DNA of 64,000 nucleotides from Paguma larvata (taxonomy: Eukaryota > Chordata > Mammalia > Carnivora > Viverridae). The notes below the pieces were generated by a model, which saw only the letters and a program-made list of their open reading frames with translations, searched no databases and was not told the origin of the DNA. Where the stretch lies: NCBI GenBank assembly GCA_030068075.1, contig JAINVK010000525.1, forward strand, positions 1 through 64,000. Direction: 5' to 3'. Shown here one piece after another: positions 12,297 through 23,935 of this stretch. The translations under genes were made by a program, and so were the position numbers. How positions within the stretch are numbered: the stretch's first letter is position 1; every line of letters starts with the position of its first letter.

Positions 12297-12883
12297 TGAG
12301 GAAGGGGGGAGGGGGGAGGGGGAGAGAGGAGGAGGAGCACGGAGAGGGGAGGAGGGAGGGGGGGGGAGGGGAAGCACTGAGGGGGGAAGAGGGGGAGGAG
12401 GGGGGAAGAGGAGGCAGAGGGAGGAGGGGGGGAGGGGGAGCGCAGGGAGTTGGAGAGGAGGAGGGAGAGGAAGAGAGGGAGAAGGGGAGCATGAGGAAGG
12501 GCAGGAGGAAAGGAGGGGGAGCACATGGAGGGCAAAGAGGAGGGGGGAGGGGGGAGAAGGGAGGGGGAGGCGGAGGAGCAGGATGAGGAGCACGATGACT
12601 GGAGGAGATAAGAGGAGGAGGGGGGAACAGGAGAGGGAGGGGGGAGGAAGGGGAGGAGGACATGGAGAAGAGGAAGGGGAGGGGGAAGGGGCGCATGAGG
12701 AGGGGGGAGGAGGAAGAGGAGGAGGGAGAGCGTGAGAAGGAGGAGGAGGAAAAAGAAGAGAGGGAGCACGGGTTGAGGAAGAGAAGGGGAGGAGCAGTGG
12801 GGGGGGGCAGGCAGAGGGAGCAACGCTGACAGGGAGGAGGAAGAGCAGAAGAGGAGCAGGAGAGGTGAGGAGGGAAGGGGGTT
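12297..12883. repeat. long polypurine tract
   Basis: About 590 bp almost entirely G and A on the plus strand (GGGGGGAGGGGGAG, GAGGAGGAGG and similar), with isolated CA/TG interruptions. It yields long Gly/Glu/Arg frames on one strand and Pro/Ser/Leu frames on the other that are not genes. Confidence 0.95.
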
Positions 12884-13097
12884 GGAAGCTGCGCGGGCCC
12901 ACCTTTCCGTCAACAGGCCTCCCTCGTCCCGACTTCGGGTTCTGCTTTCTGCCTGTTGGGCCGAGGCCCCTGGAGACACCCTGACCTTCGGGGGTCCCCC
13001 TTCCCCAACTGCTAGGCCATCCTCCGATTTTCGCCGCTGCTCACAAGAGCTCTTGAACTCGCCGTGAACTTCACGGCGACCGCCCTGCTCCCCCTGC

Positions 13098-13290
13098 CGG
13101 ACATTGTCAATAATCATGTCGATGGTAATGAAAAGGCTGGGGAGGCAGCGGCAGGAGGCCAGCCAGACTCCCAGACCCGCGGGAAGTGAGCGCTGTCACG
13201 TCCAGGGGACTGCTCTGTGGACTCAGCGCTATAATCAAAATTAATGAAATACTGGTCCCAGTTCTTTGGAATTCCTTTCTTTTACTCCGT
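13098..13290. promoter_or_regulatory. candidate conserved noncoding element
   Basis: Two AT-rich segments (CAATAATCATGTCGATGG and AATCAAAATTAATGAAATAC) with TAAT cores around a GC-rich centre, free of recognisable repeats. Confidence 0.3.
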
Positions 13291-14412
13291 GCGGCGTTTC
13301 CGGGAAGACGAGGACAATGGCCGTCCATCCCCCCTCGTTACGCACAGCCGAATGCCCGGCCTGGCCGGGGGCTGGCGTGCGGCCTCCTTCCCATGCCTCC
13401 CCCATAAGCCGCCCCCCGCCTGGACCGCGCGCTCTCAAATGTCTTCTCCCCCACCGCTGGGGTCACGGGGGCCGGGACGCTGGCCGGTGGGCAGGGCCAG
13501 GGGCTTGAGAGAAATCCTGGCTGAGCCAAGGTGAGGCGGCACGCTGGGCTCGTCCCGGCCACCTGCTGGAGGCTCGCGGCCTCCCTTTGGGAGGGTAAAG
13601 GCCCGAGGCTCTGAGCCCCACCTGGGTCTTGACCTCAGTCCGGTCCCCGAAGGGATTCGGTCAGGCGGGGCCAGGCTCTGCTGCTGTAAGAGACAGCACT
13701 GGCAAATCCCAGCAGCTTTACGAGGTAGGACTTGATTTTCTCGGCCTGCAGCTTCACAGAAGGGATGTCCCTTGCAGGGACCTGTCCCTCGGATGGACCC
13801 TTCCTCCACGGAGGTCATCTTTTGCCTTCAACAGCGGGGCGGGGAGGGCACAGAGGTCTCTGCCCACATTTGTGCTCCCGCCCAGACGTGACACCTGTGC
13901 CCTCTCTCACGGCCCCCCAACCAGAGGCACCGCATGCCCCATCTAATTGCCAGGAGTCTGGGGTGCAGTTTCCTGAGCCCCAGGGAGGGGAGGGGCGGTG
14001 GGTGAGCCCCCGGGAAGTCACCACCTCGTCTGCCGGTGTCTGGCCCCGGGAAGTCGCGGCTCTAGGTGCCATCCTGCGCATGGGCGGGCTATTTAGAAGC
14101 GTCTGGCGTCTCCCCACCTGACTCCAGTAGCAAAGCCGAGGTAGGACGGGCCCAGAATGACCCTGAACCTTGCCAAATGGTCCCTGTAGGGAAGCAAAGA
14201 TGCCCGTCTGAGACCACTGGTCTGCACCGCTGCACGTCTGTGGGAAAGTCACTCAGCCTTCAAAACTGCCGTTACTAATTTGAAGTTTGAATTTCTACCA
14301 CCCCCCTCACTGAGATGCACGGAGATTAGGCGTGCCTTTGTCACGTGTGATTTGCACGGTCCTGAATCCTACGTCACTGCCCATCTGTCCCCCAGGACTG
14401 GCAGAGTGAATG

Positions 14413-14768
14413 CGGTGATGGATGGATGGATGGATGGATGGATGGACAGATGGGTGGATGGACAGATGGATGGAGGGATGGATGGATGGATGGACACACG
14501 GATGGATGGATGGATGGATGGATGAATGGATGGATGGATGGATGGACCAATGGGCGGATAGATGGATGAGGACGGACAGGTGGATGGATGGATGGATGGA
14601 CGGGTGGATGGATGGATGGATGGATGGATGGATGGATGGGTGGATAGATGGATGGACGGACAGGTGGATGGATGGATGGATGGATGGACGGACGGATGGA
14701 CGGATGGGTGGATAGATGGATGGATGGATGGATGGACGATGGTGTGATGGATGATGGATGGATGGACT
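14413..14768. repeat. (GGAT)n tetranucleotide array
   Basis: About 355 bp of GGAT with GGAC, GGGT and AGAT variants. All six frames read as short periodic peptides. Confidence 0.97.
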
Positions 14769-16777
14769 GAAGGAGTGACCAGGTCTGGCATGACGTAGTG
14801 CTGAGTGAGAGCCACCCACCTTGTCCCTGGTGACCTGTTTGTGCACAGGTAGGGGGTTTCTGGGCTTTAAGGCAAGAGGAAGCATGAGAAGAGGACAAGA
14901 TGACCGCCCTGCCCCTGGTTTCCGCTTCCTGTGGCAGGTGTCACCCTGCCCCCCGCCCCGCCCCTCCCAAGCCGGCTTTGTTCCTGCAGCTCTGGAGGGG
15001 GGGGGTGCTGGGCTAGAGTGGCCGCGGGGAGGGTCTCCGTTCGCAGATAACCACGCTGCTGCTTGTGAGGAGCTCGGGGACGCCAGCACGCGTGCTGCCG
15101 ACGGGACCCTCGGCTCAGGCGTCCGCTACGCACGCTCCCCCATCGTCTGGCGCCATGGCCATTTGGTCAGGATGCTGGAAGCTGCATGTTTCTTTGGGCC
15201 CCTGGGATGTTCCCTCGAGGGCTTAGGGCTGCGCTTTCCCCTCCTGGCCTGCCTCCCGTCCCGGAGCCCTTGGTCTGGGCGCCCCCCGCCCAGCTCGCCG
15301 CAGCACCTGCGGCTCTGAGTGAGACCGTCACCTGTGCACCTGCGCCCCGGTCCCGCGGGCCTGTCCAGCTCCCCGGCAGGGCGTCTTCCTCACTGTGGTC
15401 CTGTCTGGTCGTCCCCCTGCCCGCTCCCCTCGCCGCTCCTCGCGAACTTTCTTGTGTACCCTGGGTCCGGGGACAGGGACAGAGAGGGGTGCTGCGCCCG
15501 CCGTGCCAGGGGCTGGGGCTCTGGCGGGGAGGAGGTGCCAGCCTGCCTCTCACACTCGGGTCCTCGGGGACGTCAGGAGACCCCGCAGCCTCCATCCCCT
15601 CCGATGCCAAGCGACGACGGTATTTACCCCAGAATTTGGACGCGGGGTCGGATTGAGTGGTTCCACCAAATTCTGCAGAAGAAACTGGGGTCACACCCGG
15701 CCAAGGCCGCAGACCTGCCCCCAGCCTGGGGGCCCCAGGGCCGCTCGGCGTCTCCCCAAGCTCTGGGCTTCGCCTGGGGCGTCTGCGGTCACCCGCCTCC
15801 CTCACAAAGCGCTACAGGCATCCAAGCTGCACGCGGTACCCGGTACCCGGCCCCGGCGCGGCTGCCGAATTCGGTGTGGAACGCCAGCAGAGCCCCGCGG
15901 TTTAAAGAGCCTGCAAGCCGCCGAGCCAGCGCGGCCCCACGTCGGTCCCGTGAGCGAATGCTATTCGAGGCCTCCAGAGATGAAGTCGTCAGGGTTCTTT
16001 CAAGGCCGCTTGGGTTTCATGTAACCTAAAACTCTGACAGGGAGCAAGTTCCTGCCTATGGATAACCCCTCCCCCCCAAACCCTGCCCTGTCTGCCCTTC
16101 CTTTGATCTAGTGACAGACCAAACGTGTTGGCCTGTGGAAGAACCAAGGCCTTCAGGCCCCGGGCGGCCCCGAGATTACTCAGAATTCGCCCAAGAGGGG
16201 CTGAGCGGCCGTGCCTGGCTGCGAGGTGGGAACGCGGACAGGGAGAAACAGGACCGGGAGCCGATCCTGGGGGGCTGGGGGCACGCCGCGGGGGGCTCCG
16301 GGGTTCCCGAACGTGACTCCAGACTCTGACACGGTCCGGGTCCCACTGCGGGGAGGAGGGCGGTGCGGCTGGCTGGGACGGGTGGAAGCTCACAGCCTCA
16401 GTGGGGCCCCCCCCCCCGGGCCGCCCCCGCTCAGCCACAGGACAAGGCCTGGGAGGCCATGATGCCGTCACGCCCTTCTGCCCACCTCTGGGGAATGTCA
16501 CAGCCTACCCGAGAGAAGGAACCCAAAATGAGGCGCTTCGGGAACAAGGTCGCCCTTGCAGGACTCACCTTGAAGGGATTCGGATCCCTTAGACCTTGAC
16601 TTTGACATCCTGCGGGGACACGTTCCTATCTGAATGGCAGGTGTGATCGCTAATTTCACCGGCCATCGTACGGGATCTTTTGTCAAACAAACGTTCCTCT
16701 AAAAGTTGCCGTGAAAGTATTTTCGGAACAAGAGTAATTCACTTCAGTGGGCTTGTGAGGAAAGCAGATTACGGTGT
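14769..16777. other. unassigned CpG-rich sequence
   Basis: Several overlapping frames of 150-240 codons on both strands reflect GC content. No domain, no paired splice sites. Confidence 0.5.
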
Positions 16778-17112
16778 ATAATGTGGGTGGGTCTCATCCA
16801 ATCAGTTGAAAGACTTAGACAAAAGGCCTGAACGTGCTCTGAGCACAAGGGGGCCTTCCCACCTAAACTGCATTACTGACTCTTTCCCTGGGCCTGGGTC
16901 CCTGGCCCGCCGGCCTGCCCTGCAGATTTCAGACTTGCCGGCCTCCACTTACACAATGACGTCAGCCGTTTCCCCTAAATGAGTGTCTCTACCCCCACAT
17001 CTCTCTCCGTCTCCATATGTACCTGAAGAGACACATGTAAAAATATGCGAAGCTGTAGATGTTAGGTGGATAGATGTACATCCTGTCAGTTCTGTGTTTC
17101 TGGAAAAACCCA
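16778..17112 (+). mobile_element. old LTR-like repeat (ERVL-MaLR type)
   Basis: Matches a common mammalian LTR-type consensus: TAATGTGGGTGGGTCTCATC, AATCAGTTGAAAGACTTAG, CCTGCCCTGCAGATTTCAGA, CAGTTCTGTGTTTCTGGAAA. No internal retroviral sequence is present, so this would be a solitary remnant. The family name is uncertain. Confidence 0.55.
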
Positions 17113-17550
17113 GAGCCATTTTCGTTCGTTGGGCAAATCAGTATTAGAAGCCCCCGGGTGTCAAAGGTTCGCCCTGTGACCTTGAGCAGAAAGGGGAGGG
17201 CTCTCCGTTCTGCGGTGCGTCCGTTTCTATCAGCGCCGCCTAGACACTGACTGTGCGAGTCAGCCCTCCGTCAGCAAACACGCCGAGCCCGGGGAGAGAG
17301 CCGGACCCCTTGCCGTCGAGCTCCTCCCAAGTTCTGTGAGGAGCCCTCAGATGCTTGGTCTCACGGAAGATTCTGCGAAAGAGCGACTCTTCCCAACGGT
17401 CTCCGTTTCTAACTCGGATTAAGCCAGGTGAGAGAAGTCTGTACTTGGAGCAGAACATTGACGGTGAACGAGTCACTCACAGGCCGCGGGTCAACAGTCG
17501 GCCTTGAAGATGGTGTCTAACCAAGAGTCGAATAAAAAAAGAAAGAGTCA

Positions 17551-17749
17551 GGAGCGCCTGGGGGGCCCAGTCCGTTGAGCCTCCGACTTCGGCTCAGGTC
17601 ATGGTCTCACAGTTCGTGGGTTTGAGCCCCGTGTCAGTGCAGAGCCTGCTCGGGATTCTCTCTCTCCCCCTCTCTCTGCTCTTCCCCTGCTCACGCTGTC
17701 TCTCTCTCAAAACAAATAAACATTAAAAAAAAAAAGAAAGAAAGAAAGG
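17551..17749 (+). mobile_element. SINEC element with target duplication
   Basis: Starts GGAGCGCCTGGGGGG, ends in (AAAG)n. AAAGAGTCA flanks it on both sides (17,542 and 17,751). Confidence 0.92.
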
Positions 17750-17844
17750 AAAGAGTCAAAGCACAGACAGCACCCCCCGCGGGTCAGGAGGGCAGGCTCT
17801 GTGCCAGACAAAGCCCGGCGTCCGCTCCTGCATTCCTTAACACG

Positions 17845-17930
17845 TCTGCCTTAGTTTCCTCACCCGGAAACAGGCAGCCCTTCCCACGTCGTAGACTGCC
17901 TGGTCTGATGAGAAGGTGAGATGCTGTGTC
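17845..17930 (+). mobile_element. possible MIR remnant
   Basis: CTTAGTTTCCTCACCCGGAA is the MIR core; flanks are decayed. Confidence 0.45.
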
Positions 17931-18737
17931 CCCATAGACCGGTGACCAACAGGGGTTCGTGGCCCTCTGTGCAGCCGGAGGGACCCGAGAACGGCGGGGG
18001 CGCGTGGATGATGATGAGGAAGAAGGCCGGTGCTTTCCCGCCAGACGGGCTGGCCCCCGCGCTGCTCCTCGGTCCTGCGTTTCGCCTCGGAGCCCCCCGG
18101 CCGGGGTTTTCTTCCTGGTGCACAATTTACCATCCAGCCAGGCGCGTCGGCGTCGGCGGCCCCTGCAGGGGCGGGCGCTCCGGCCAGATGGCGGAGGGTA
18201 AGCAGATGAGGCCGCAGAGCTCTGCCCTGCTTCGCCAGGAGGTGAGGATCCTTCGTGCGCGGTGGTCGGCGGACAGCAGGGTTTGAATCCGGAAGTCTCG
18301 GTGGAGAGCCTGACTCCGTGTGAACCCTCCGTGACCTGGCAAATTCTTAAGATGTCCCTATGAGGAGGAAATCCAAGCCGCGCTGGTGCGGGATGGGTTC
18401 TAGACTAGCGGCAGGAAATCTCATCATAAAAGTGCAAGGAGACTCTGCGTTTCCTCGACACTCAGAACACGCAAGCCACGTCGCCTCGTCTTTGACGTTC
18501 GGCACAGAAGTCAGACGTTGCTTGCCTTGGCCGTGAACTTGCTTCCCTGTTCTTACTGCAGCCAGTGACACCCGTTTCCGGATGTCCTCTCACTGGCCGT
18601 GACGCCCGTGACAGGGGACAAACGTACGGGAGGAAAGATGCTTCGAATCAGTGGCTCTCCGGCGGGAAAACTCTTTCTTTGTCTCTCTTCCCCTTTATTT
18701 GTCCTTACACCCTTGTGCCTTTCCTCAGCTGTAAAAA

Positions 18738-18929
18738 TAATTTTTAAGTGTATTTATTTTGATCGCGTGTGCTGGTGGGGGAGGGGCAGAGAAAGAAGGA
18801 GAGACACAATCCCAGACAGGTTCCGTGCTGTCCGCACAGAGCCAGACGTGGGGCTTGAACCCTTGAACTGTGAGATCATGACCTGAGCTGAGGTCAGACG
18901 CTTAACCGACTGAGCCACCCAGGCGCCCC
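18738..18929 (-). mobile_element. SINEC element
   Basis: Diverged middle (GATCGCGTGTGCTGG). Head ends CACCCAGGCGCCCCT and abuts an older SINEC. Confidence 0.85.
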
Positions 18930-19038
18930 TAAAGATTTTCTTTTTCAGTAATGTCTACACCCAATGTGGGCCTGCAACCCATAGCCCCAAGATCAAGAGT
19001 CGCACGCGCCACCAACCGAGCCAGCCAGGCAGGCGCCC
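18930..19038 (-). mobile_element. older, short SINEC element
   Basis: Retains only the tRNA-like region (GATCAAGAGTCGCACGCGCC, then GAGCCAGCCAGGCAGGCGCC) after an AAAGATTTTC tail. This is the older form without the long CT-rich middle. Confidence 0.8.
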
Positions 19039-19071
19039 ATCCGTTGTAAAGTCGATTGTGAAAAACACATA

Positions 19072-19265
19072 CAGTAAAACCTTGGTTGGCAAGCATAATT
19101 CGTTCCGGAAACAAGCTTGTGAATTTCAAGAACCGTTGGCTCAGTCGTCATCGTGTGACGTTTGGGGTCGTTCGACTCGTATTGCAAGACGTGGCTCGTT
19201 TGTCAAGTGGAAACTTATTAGAAACGTTTGCTCGTCTTGCGGAGCGCTCGCAGAACACGTTCCCT
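19072..19265 (+). mobile_element. palindromic DNA-transposon remnant (Tigger/pogo-like MITE)
   Basis: Begins TA then CAGTAAAACCTTGGTTGGC. It carries internal near-palindromic segments (AATTCGTTCCGGAAACAAGC, and TTGCTCGTCTTGCGGAGC towards the end). The right terminal inverted repeat is missing. The CAGT terminus beside TA fits the Tc1/mariner-pogo superfamily. The exact family name is not assigned. Confidence 0.6.
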
Positions 19266-19500
19266 GAAATCTGAGGATTTATCTTATTTTTCCAAAGGTA
19301 TTCAGTTGAGGAGTCACCGAGAGGCCCTGGGTCATCACCTGGGTGATAGTCCCCGGGGGAGCTGGTGGGGATTTGCTCTTGGGGACAGTCGGGAGGAAGG
19401 GGCAGCAGGGAGGGCAGGAGAGAAGTCGGTGCCTCGACTGGACGGCGTTCGCCGTGGACGCAGCCCCGGTGTCGGAGCCGGGGGTGCGGCGATGGCGGGC

Positions 19501-19641
19501 AGATCCCAGTTGGGCTCTGTGCTGATAGCGTGGGACCTGCTTGAGATTCTCTCCCTCTCTCTCTCTCTCTCTGCCGCTCTCCTGCTCGCGTGGGTGTGCT
19601 CTCTCTCTATCAGAATAAATAAACGTTAAAAATAAAATAAA
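19501..19641 (+). mobile_element. 5'-truncated SINEC element
   Basis: Starts inside the head (CCCAGTTGGGCTCTGTGCTG) and runs through the CT tract to AATAAATAAACG. Confidence 0.85.
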
Positions 19642-19805
19642 ATCTTTGTGCTCTTGTCTTGCTCATCTGCCTCTTCCCGGGTGCTTTGCCTGCGGACAGT
19701 AAGCTGTCGGTTTTTTGTTTTATTTTTTTGTTGTTGTCTGTCTGCACCAACTGGCACCTGAGGCTGTCAGCTTCTGTAGCTCCTAGTCTGGGATGCGCAA
19801 TGCGC

Positions 19806-19937
19806 TCATGTGTTTTTTAAAAATGCTGACACCAGAAATGACTCCCCAAACGACAGACTCATAACTTTCTGTTTAATGTGGTTGTAGCTTAGACGAAAAT
19901 AAGACTACCGACAACAGTACAAATAGTTCTCAAGGTT
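19806..19937 (+). repeat. local direct duplication, copy 1 (unnamed)
   Basis: The segment around GACGAAAATAAGACTAC recurs at 21,031-21,165 in the same orientation. About 85 percent of bases agree by eye. It does not resemble the SINE, L1 or LTR families elsewhere in the window. Confidence 0.8.
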
Positions 19938-20044
19938 CTTGACTAAGGCAGGAGTAGAAAGTGCTTACGTGCAGAGAGAATCAAACACATAGGCGAATGA
20001 AAAGTAGTGAGAAAGAAAAGATAAGTCCTGTAGGCCTTCTATTT

Positions 20045-20260
20045 ATTATTTTTTAATTTTTAATGTTTATTTATTTTTGAGAGACAGAGACAGAGCACGA
20101 GCAGGAGAGGGGCAGGAAGAGAGGGAGACACAGAATCCCAAGCAGGCTCTAGGCTCTGAGCTGTCGCACAGAGCCTGATGCAGGGCTCGAACTCACGAAC
20201 CGTGAGATCATGACCTAAACCAAAGTCAAATGCTTAACTGACTAAGCCACCCAGGCACCC
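20045..20260 (-). mobile_element. SINEC element with target duplication
   Basis: CCTTCTATTTA occurs before the tail (20,035) and after the head (20,267). Full-length minus copy. Confidence 0.9.
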
Positions 20261-20451
20261 GCAGACCCTTCTATTTAGAAGTCAAACAGTCATACTAAAC
20301 AATTGTGAAGAACAGCCTGGAAGTAGTAACTGATACTCATGTAGTACTTCACGGGTGGTGATTTCAAAGCACTCTACGTATATTCTGTGGTCACTCCAAA
20401 TCTTTCTCTTAATCTCTGACTCTCTCTACTGTGTTCTAAACACCCTCCCCC

Positions 20452-20800
20452 CCACACCACACATACACATGCATTTACGCAGGCACACATACTCACACGT
20501 GCCTGTGTGCACACACATGCATTTATATGCATGCCTACACAGGCACCTACACACACGTGCACGTACACACATCACTCCCATGCACACGCAGCTCTCCTGC
20601 ACAACGCACACACATGCAATCACCACGTGCACCCACACACTACAGTTACATGCATACGTGCAGTGCGCTCCCCCCCACAAGTGCCCTCATACACGACCAC
20701 ACACACACAGATGCACACGCATACACACAGATGCACGCACACAGACTTACACACGGTTACACCCACGCACTTACACACGTGTCCTTGCACACACACGGAC
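20452..20800. repeat. CA-rich variable array
   Basis: About 350 bp of CACAC with ACGTGC and ATGCA interruptions, the complement type of the array at 3.0 kb. Confidence 0.9.
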
Positions 20801-21030
20801 CTACAACGAACACGAGTGGACATATTGCAATTGAATGCTGAGGGGAGTCAAAGTGAGCGAAGAGAATCGTTAGGCTAGAAAACGGAATCAGAGATAGATA
20901 CATGAAGTCTCCTCCACCATCTTCTCTCCAAATGTTAGTCCCAAAAGGGATCCCACCCCTTTGCTGGGGCGGAAAGGCTTTTTAAAGACAGTTTTACAAG
21001 GAGTTGTTGACGGTCGGAGGGTCCAGATGT

Positions 21031-21165
21031 GCCCGTGTATTTTTAAAAAATGCCGACACCGCGAATGCCTCCCCAAATGACGGACTCGTAACTTCCTCTT
21101 CAGCGGGGTTGTAGCCGAGACGAAAATAAGACTACTGACAACGGTAGAAATAGTTCTCGAGGTTC
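21031..21165 (+). repeat. local direct duplication, copy 2 (unnamed)
   Basis: Partner of 19,806-19,937. Nearly all differences are A/T in copy 1 and G/C in copy 2 (for example CAGAAATGA versus GCGAATGC), so copy 2 has gained GC and CpG. Confidence 0.8.
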
Positions 21166-21828
21166 GGTAGGCGCCAAGTCTTATAGAGAAAATAGAATTG
21201 GGGAGACCGTAGGTGTGATCTCAGGCTATTTTCAGATGAAAACTCCAGATTGACAAAATCCTCACTGCAGTTCCGAGCATTTTATTATCAGGCTCTTTGG
21301 CTTTGGAGTTTAAACGCTGAATTTTAATAAACACACAGAAGAGCGTCCGAGCCCTGGGGGCACCGTTGGAAGCGTCGCCCCGGACCGCGCATAGACGCGC
21401 CTAGGACCATCGTCACCCCACACGCCGGGGACCCCTCGGGCCCATCGCACCTCCTGCCCTCTCTCCTCCTTCCCGAAGGCGACCACTGTCCTGGCTTGGG
21501 GCATCCGTGAGTTTTGCTTGCCTTTGCACCATTTATAACGAGAATTGTGCGCTACGTGTGCTGCTGATGAGACTGGTTTCCTTTCTGTCTCGTTTTTGGG
21601 TTAGGAGGCTCCGTAAACATTCGTATAGATGGCTTTTGTTTTGTTCTGTTTTGTTTTGCTATACAGGTGCTTGCATTTCTGTTGGGATTCTACCTGGGAA
21701 CGAAACTTCTGGGTCATCAGGTGTGTATAATTCTTACCAGCAGGGGGTGTGAGCACCCTCCCCCCCGCCCCCCACCGTCTCACGCCTGGCACGCCTAGGC
21801 CTGGCACTGTCACAGTCCCAACTTGCTA

Positions 21829-21926
21829 ATTCGACTCTTGGTTTCAGCTCAGGTCATGATCTCACAGTTCGTAAGTTCGAGCCCCTCACTGGGCTCTGTG
21901 CTGACAGCGTGGAGCCTGCTTGGGAT

Positions 21927-21958
<32 letters not shown>

Positions 21959-22010
21959 CCCCTCCCCTGCTCACACTGTCTCTCTCAAAATAAATAAATA
22001 AAGTATTTTT
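21829..22010 (+). mobile_element. 5'-truncated SINEC element
   Basis: Lacks the first about 25 bases of the head; starts near GACTCTTGGTTTCAGCTC. Followed by a long CT run and AAATAAATAAATAAAG. Confidence 0.85.
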
Positions 22011-23111
22011 AAAAAGTGTAAAAAAAAGATCAAATTCAAAGCACATAAAGTAGCTCTTGCCCGAGACATGAAAGCCGCTGGCCGCTCACCGCGGGCACGG
22101 GGTCTCCGACGGCAGCGACTCGGAAACCACCTAGTACCGCCACGATGGTTCCCAAAGCCCCCCCTCCCTGCTGTGGCTTCCCGGCCGGAAGGCAGGGCCC
22201 AGCTGTGTCTGGGCTCCTGTGAGTCTGCGCCCCCTCCCCGGAGGGGCCCTCGGCTGCTCTGAGGCCATCAGCTCCTCCACACAGACGCGCCTCTCCAGGA
22301 TCTTCCAAAGGCTCCCGTGGAGGTGAGAGAAATTCTCTTCCTTCTCAAGCCCGCAGGCCTTCCGTGCTTCCTGCCCTCCGCCTGCCCACCGACCCCGGCT
22401 GGCGAGCTTCCTCCCCTGAGGAAGGGAGGAAGAGCCGTCCCCTGGCCCCGCCACGACCCGCAGCCGCAAGCCCACTTGCCGACCTGGCAGACCTCTCCTC
22501 CTCCGAGGAGGCCCTGCAGAATCGAGCAGAAAGGCGTTCCTTACTTGTCCCTGGCTCACCCCCCGCTGACCCGGGGCTGGGCCTCTGCCACTCCTTGCGG
22601 GTGCCGCCCCCACTCGCGCTCCGTTCCTCTGTTCACTTCCCTGTGCGGGCGCCAACCGCGCAAGCCGGGCCAGGCGCCCGGAGACCCGATGCGGCCTGCG
22701 TGGGCTGCATGGAATATTCCTTGACGGGGAGCCGCCGGCCATGGGCGTGGCCATATTCATCTCCCCCGCCTGTGGCCGAGGCCGAGACTGACCCTTCACC
22801 AGCAGGGCCTGGGACCTCCGGGAGTTTTGAGGGAACTTACTGTGTTTTCGGCTGATACAGAAATATGGACCCCACGTAAGGACACGCTTGGACTTGTAGA
22901 AGGCGGCCGCGGGGTGGGGAGGAAGTAGCCCTCCGCGAGGCAGTGACATCCGTAAGGAGCTCGTTAGCCACAGGTCATGCGGGTTGACAAGATAAAGAGG
23001 CTCAATAGGATAAAGATACTTTCACGGATGACAGCTGGGCACTGACTCGGTCATCGGGAAGACCCGAGCTCATCTTTCTTTCTTTTCCCATGAAAAATAC
23101 ATGTTTCACTT
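22011..23111. other. unassigned CpG-rich block
   Basis: A candidate CpG island. It holds a 272-codon minus frame (22,131-22,949) that is Arg/Gly/Pro-rich and has no recognisable domain. Confidence 0.45.
22690..22880. promoter_or_regulatory. candidate regulatory segment in a CpG-rich block
   Basis: Close-spaced GGAATATTCC (TEAD-like), GGGCGTGGCC (GC/CACCC-like) and CCATATTCAT (CArG-like) lie within a CpG-rich stretch. No transcript start can be shown. Confidence 0.25.
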
Positions 23112-23269
23112 CGGGCCTCCTGGGGGGCTCCGTCGGTTGAGTGTCTGACTCTTGATCGCACCTCCGGTCATGATCTCACGGTTCGTGGGATCGAGCGCCG
23201 TGTCGGGCTCCATGCTGAGGGCCGAGCCTGTTTGGGATTCTCTCTCTCTACCCCTCTCTGTCCCTCCCC

Positions 23270-23319
<50 letters not shown>

Positions 23320-23330
23320 AAAAAAAATAC
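23112..23330 (+). mobile_element. SINEC element with expanded (CT)n
   Basis: Head begins GGGCCTCCTGGGGGGCTC. The usual CT tract has become an uninterrupted (CT)n microsatellite at 23,276-23,313. Confidence 0.9.
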
Positions 23331-23383
23331 ATTTTCATGTATAAAAGATTAGAAATACCAACAAGTTAGAAGAAGAAAATTAC

Positions 23384-23660
23384 CTATGTCCAAGTATCGA
23401 AAAAGGCGCTGTTCTTGCTGGTCTGTTCTCGACGCGAAGCCTTGTTTGCGTAGTTCAAACTCGGCCAAGGGGACTCCTTCATAACTTGCTCTATACTCTG
23501 GCCTTCTATCACAAATATTCCGGCAAGGCACGTCAAACTCTTTGCAAAACAGTGTTTTAAATGTACGCCAAATAGTCCAGCGATACTTAGTTCTTCCCAA
23601 ACAGACTCGGATACAGAGCTTTGTACACAGAATTTTGGGGGCGTGTTTAGACTCGTTTCT
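23384..23660 (-). other. exon-like open block of unknown nature
   Basis: Repeat-free, about 43 percent GC. Two minus-strand frames are open for more than 80 codons, and a good donor (ACATAG then GTAATT) sits at the 3' edge. One frame ends in TAG exactly at that donor. No clear acceptor and no recognised domain. It could be an unrecognised transposon piece or an exon. Confidence 0.3.
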
Positions 23661-23693
23661 TTGACTTACATATATTTTTTTACATGAAGTGGT

Positions 23694-23716
23694 TTTTTGT
23701 TTGTTTGTTTGTTTGG
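23694..23716. repeat. (TTTG)n microsatellite
   Basis: Five TTTG units after a T run. Confidence 0.9.
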
Positions 23717-23881
23717 TCAGATTTAGGGGCATAGATTACTGGTTGCAGGATGGATTCAGCTGGAAAGGGCTGGATAGCCTTATGGCTTTGGAAAATACTT
23801 GCAGCCAGCTTACAAATTCACCAATGTTGTGCAAGGGTGGGAACCTCCTTGATTTTGCCAGCATCAGGCCTGACGTTATTT

Positions 23882-23902
23882 TAAAGTTTATTTATTTACT
23901 TT

Positions 23903-23935
<33 letters not shown>

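Noticed and set aside
12066..13117. Frames up to 287 codons over the purine tract
   Set aside because: Low-complexity Pro/Ser/Leu or Gly/Glu/Arg peptides produced by base composition.
14422..14898. Long open frames over the GGAT array (both strands)
   Set aside because: They are periodic translations of a tetranucleotide repeat with no splice or domain support.
18993..19187. Minus-strand frame with natural-looking composition
   Set aside because: Lies within the palindromic DNA-transposon remnant and the adjacent old SINE.
22131..22949. 272-codon minus-strand frame
   Set aside because: Starts in a CpG-rich block but is Arg/Gly/Pro-rich with no domain; kept only as an unassigned block.
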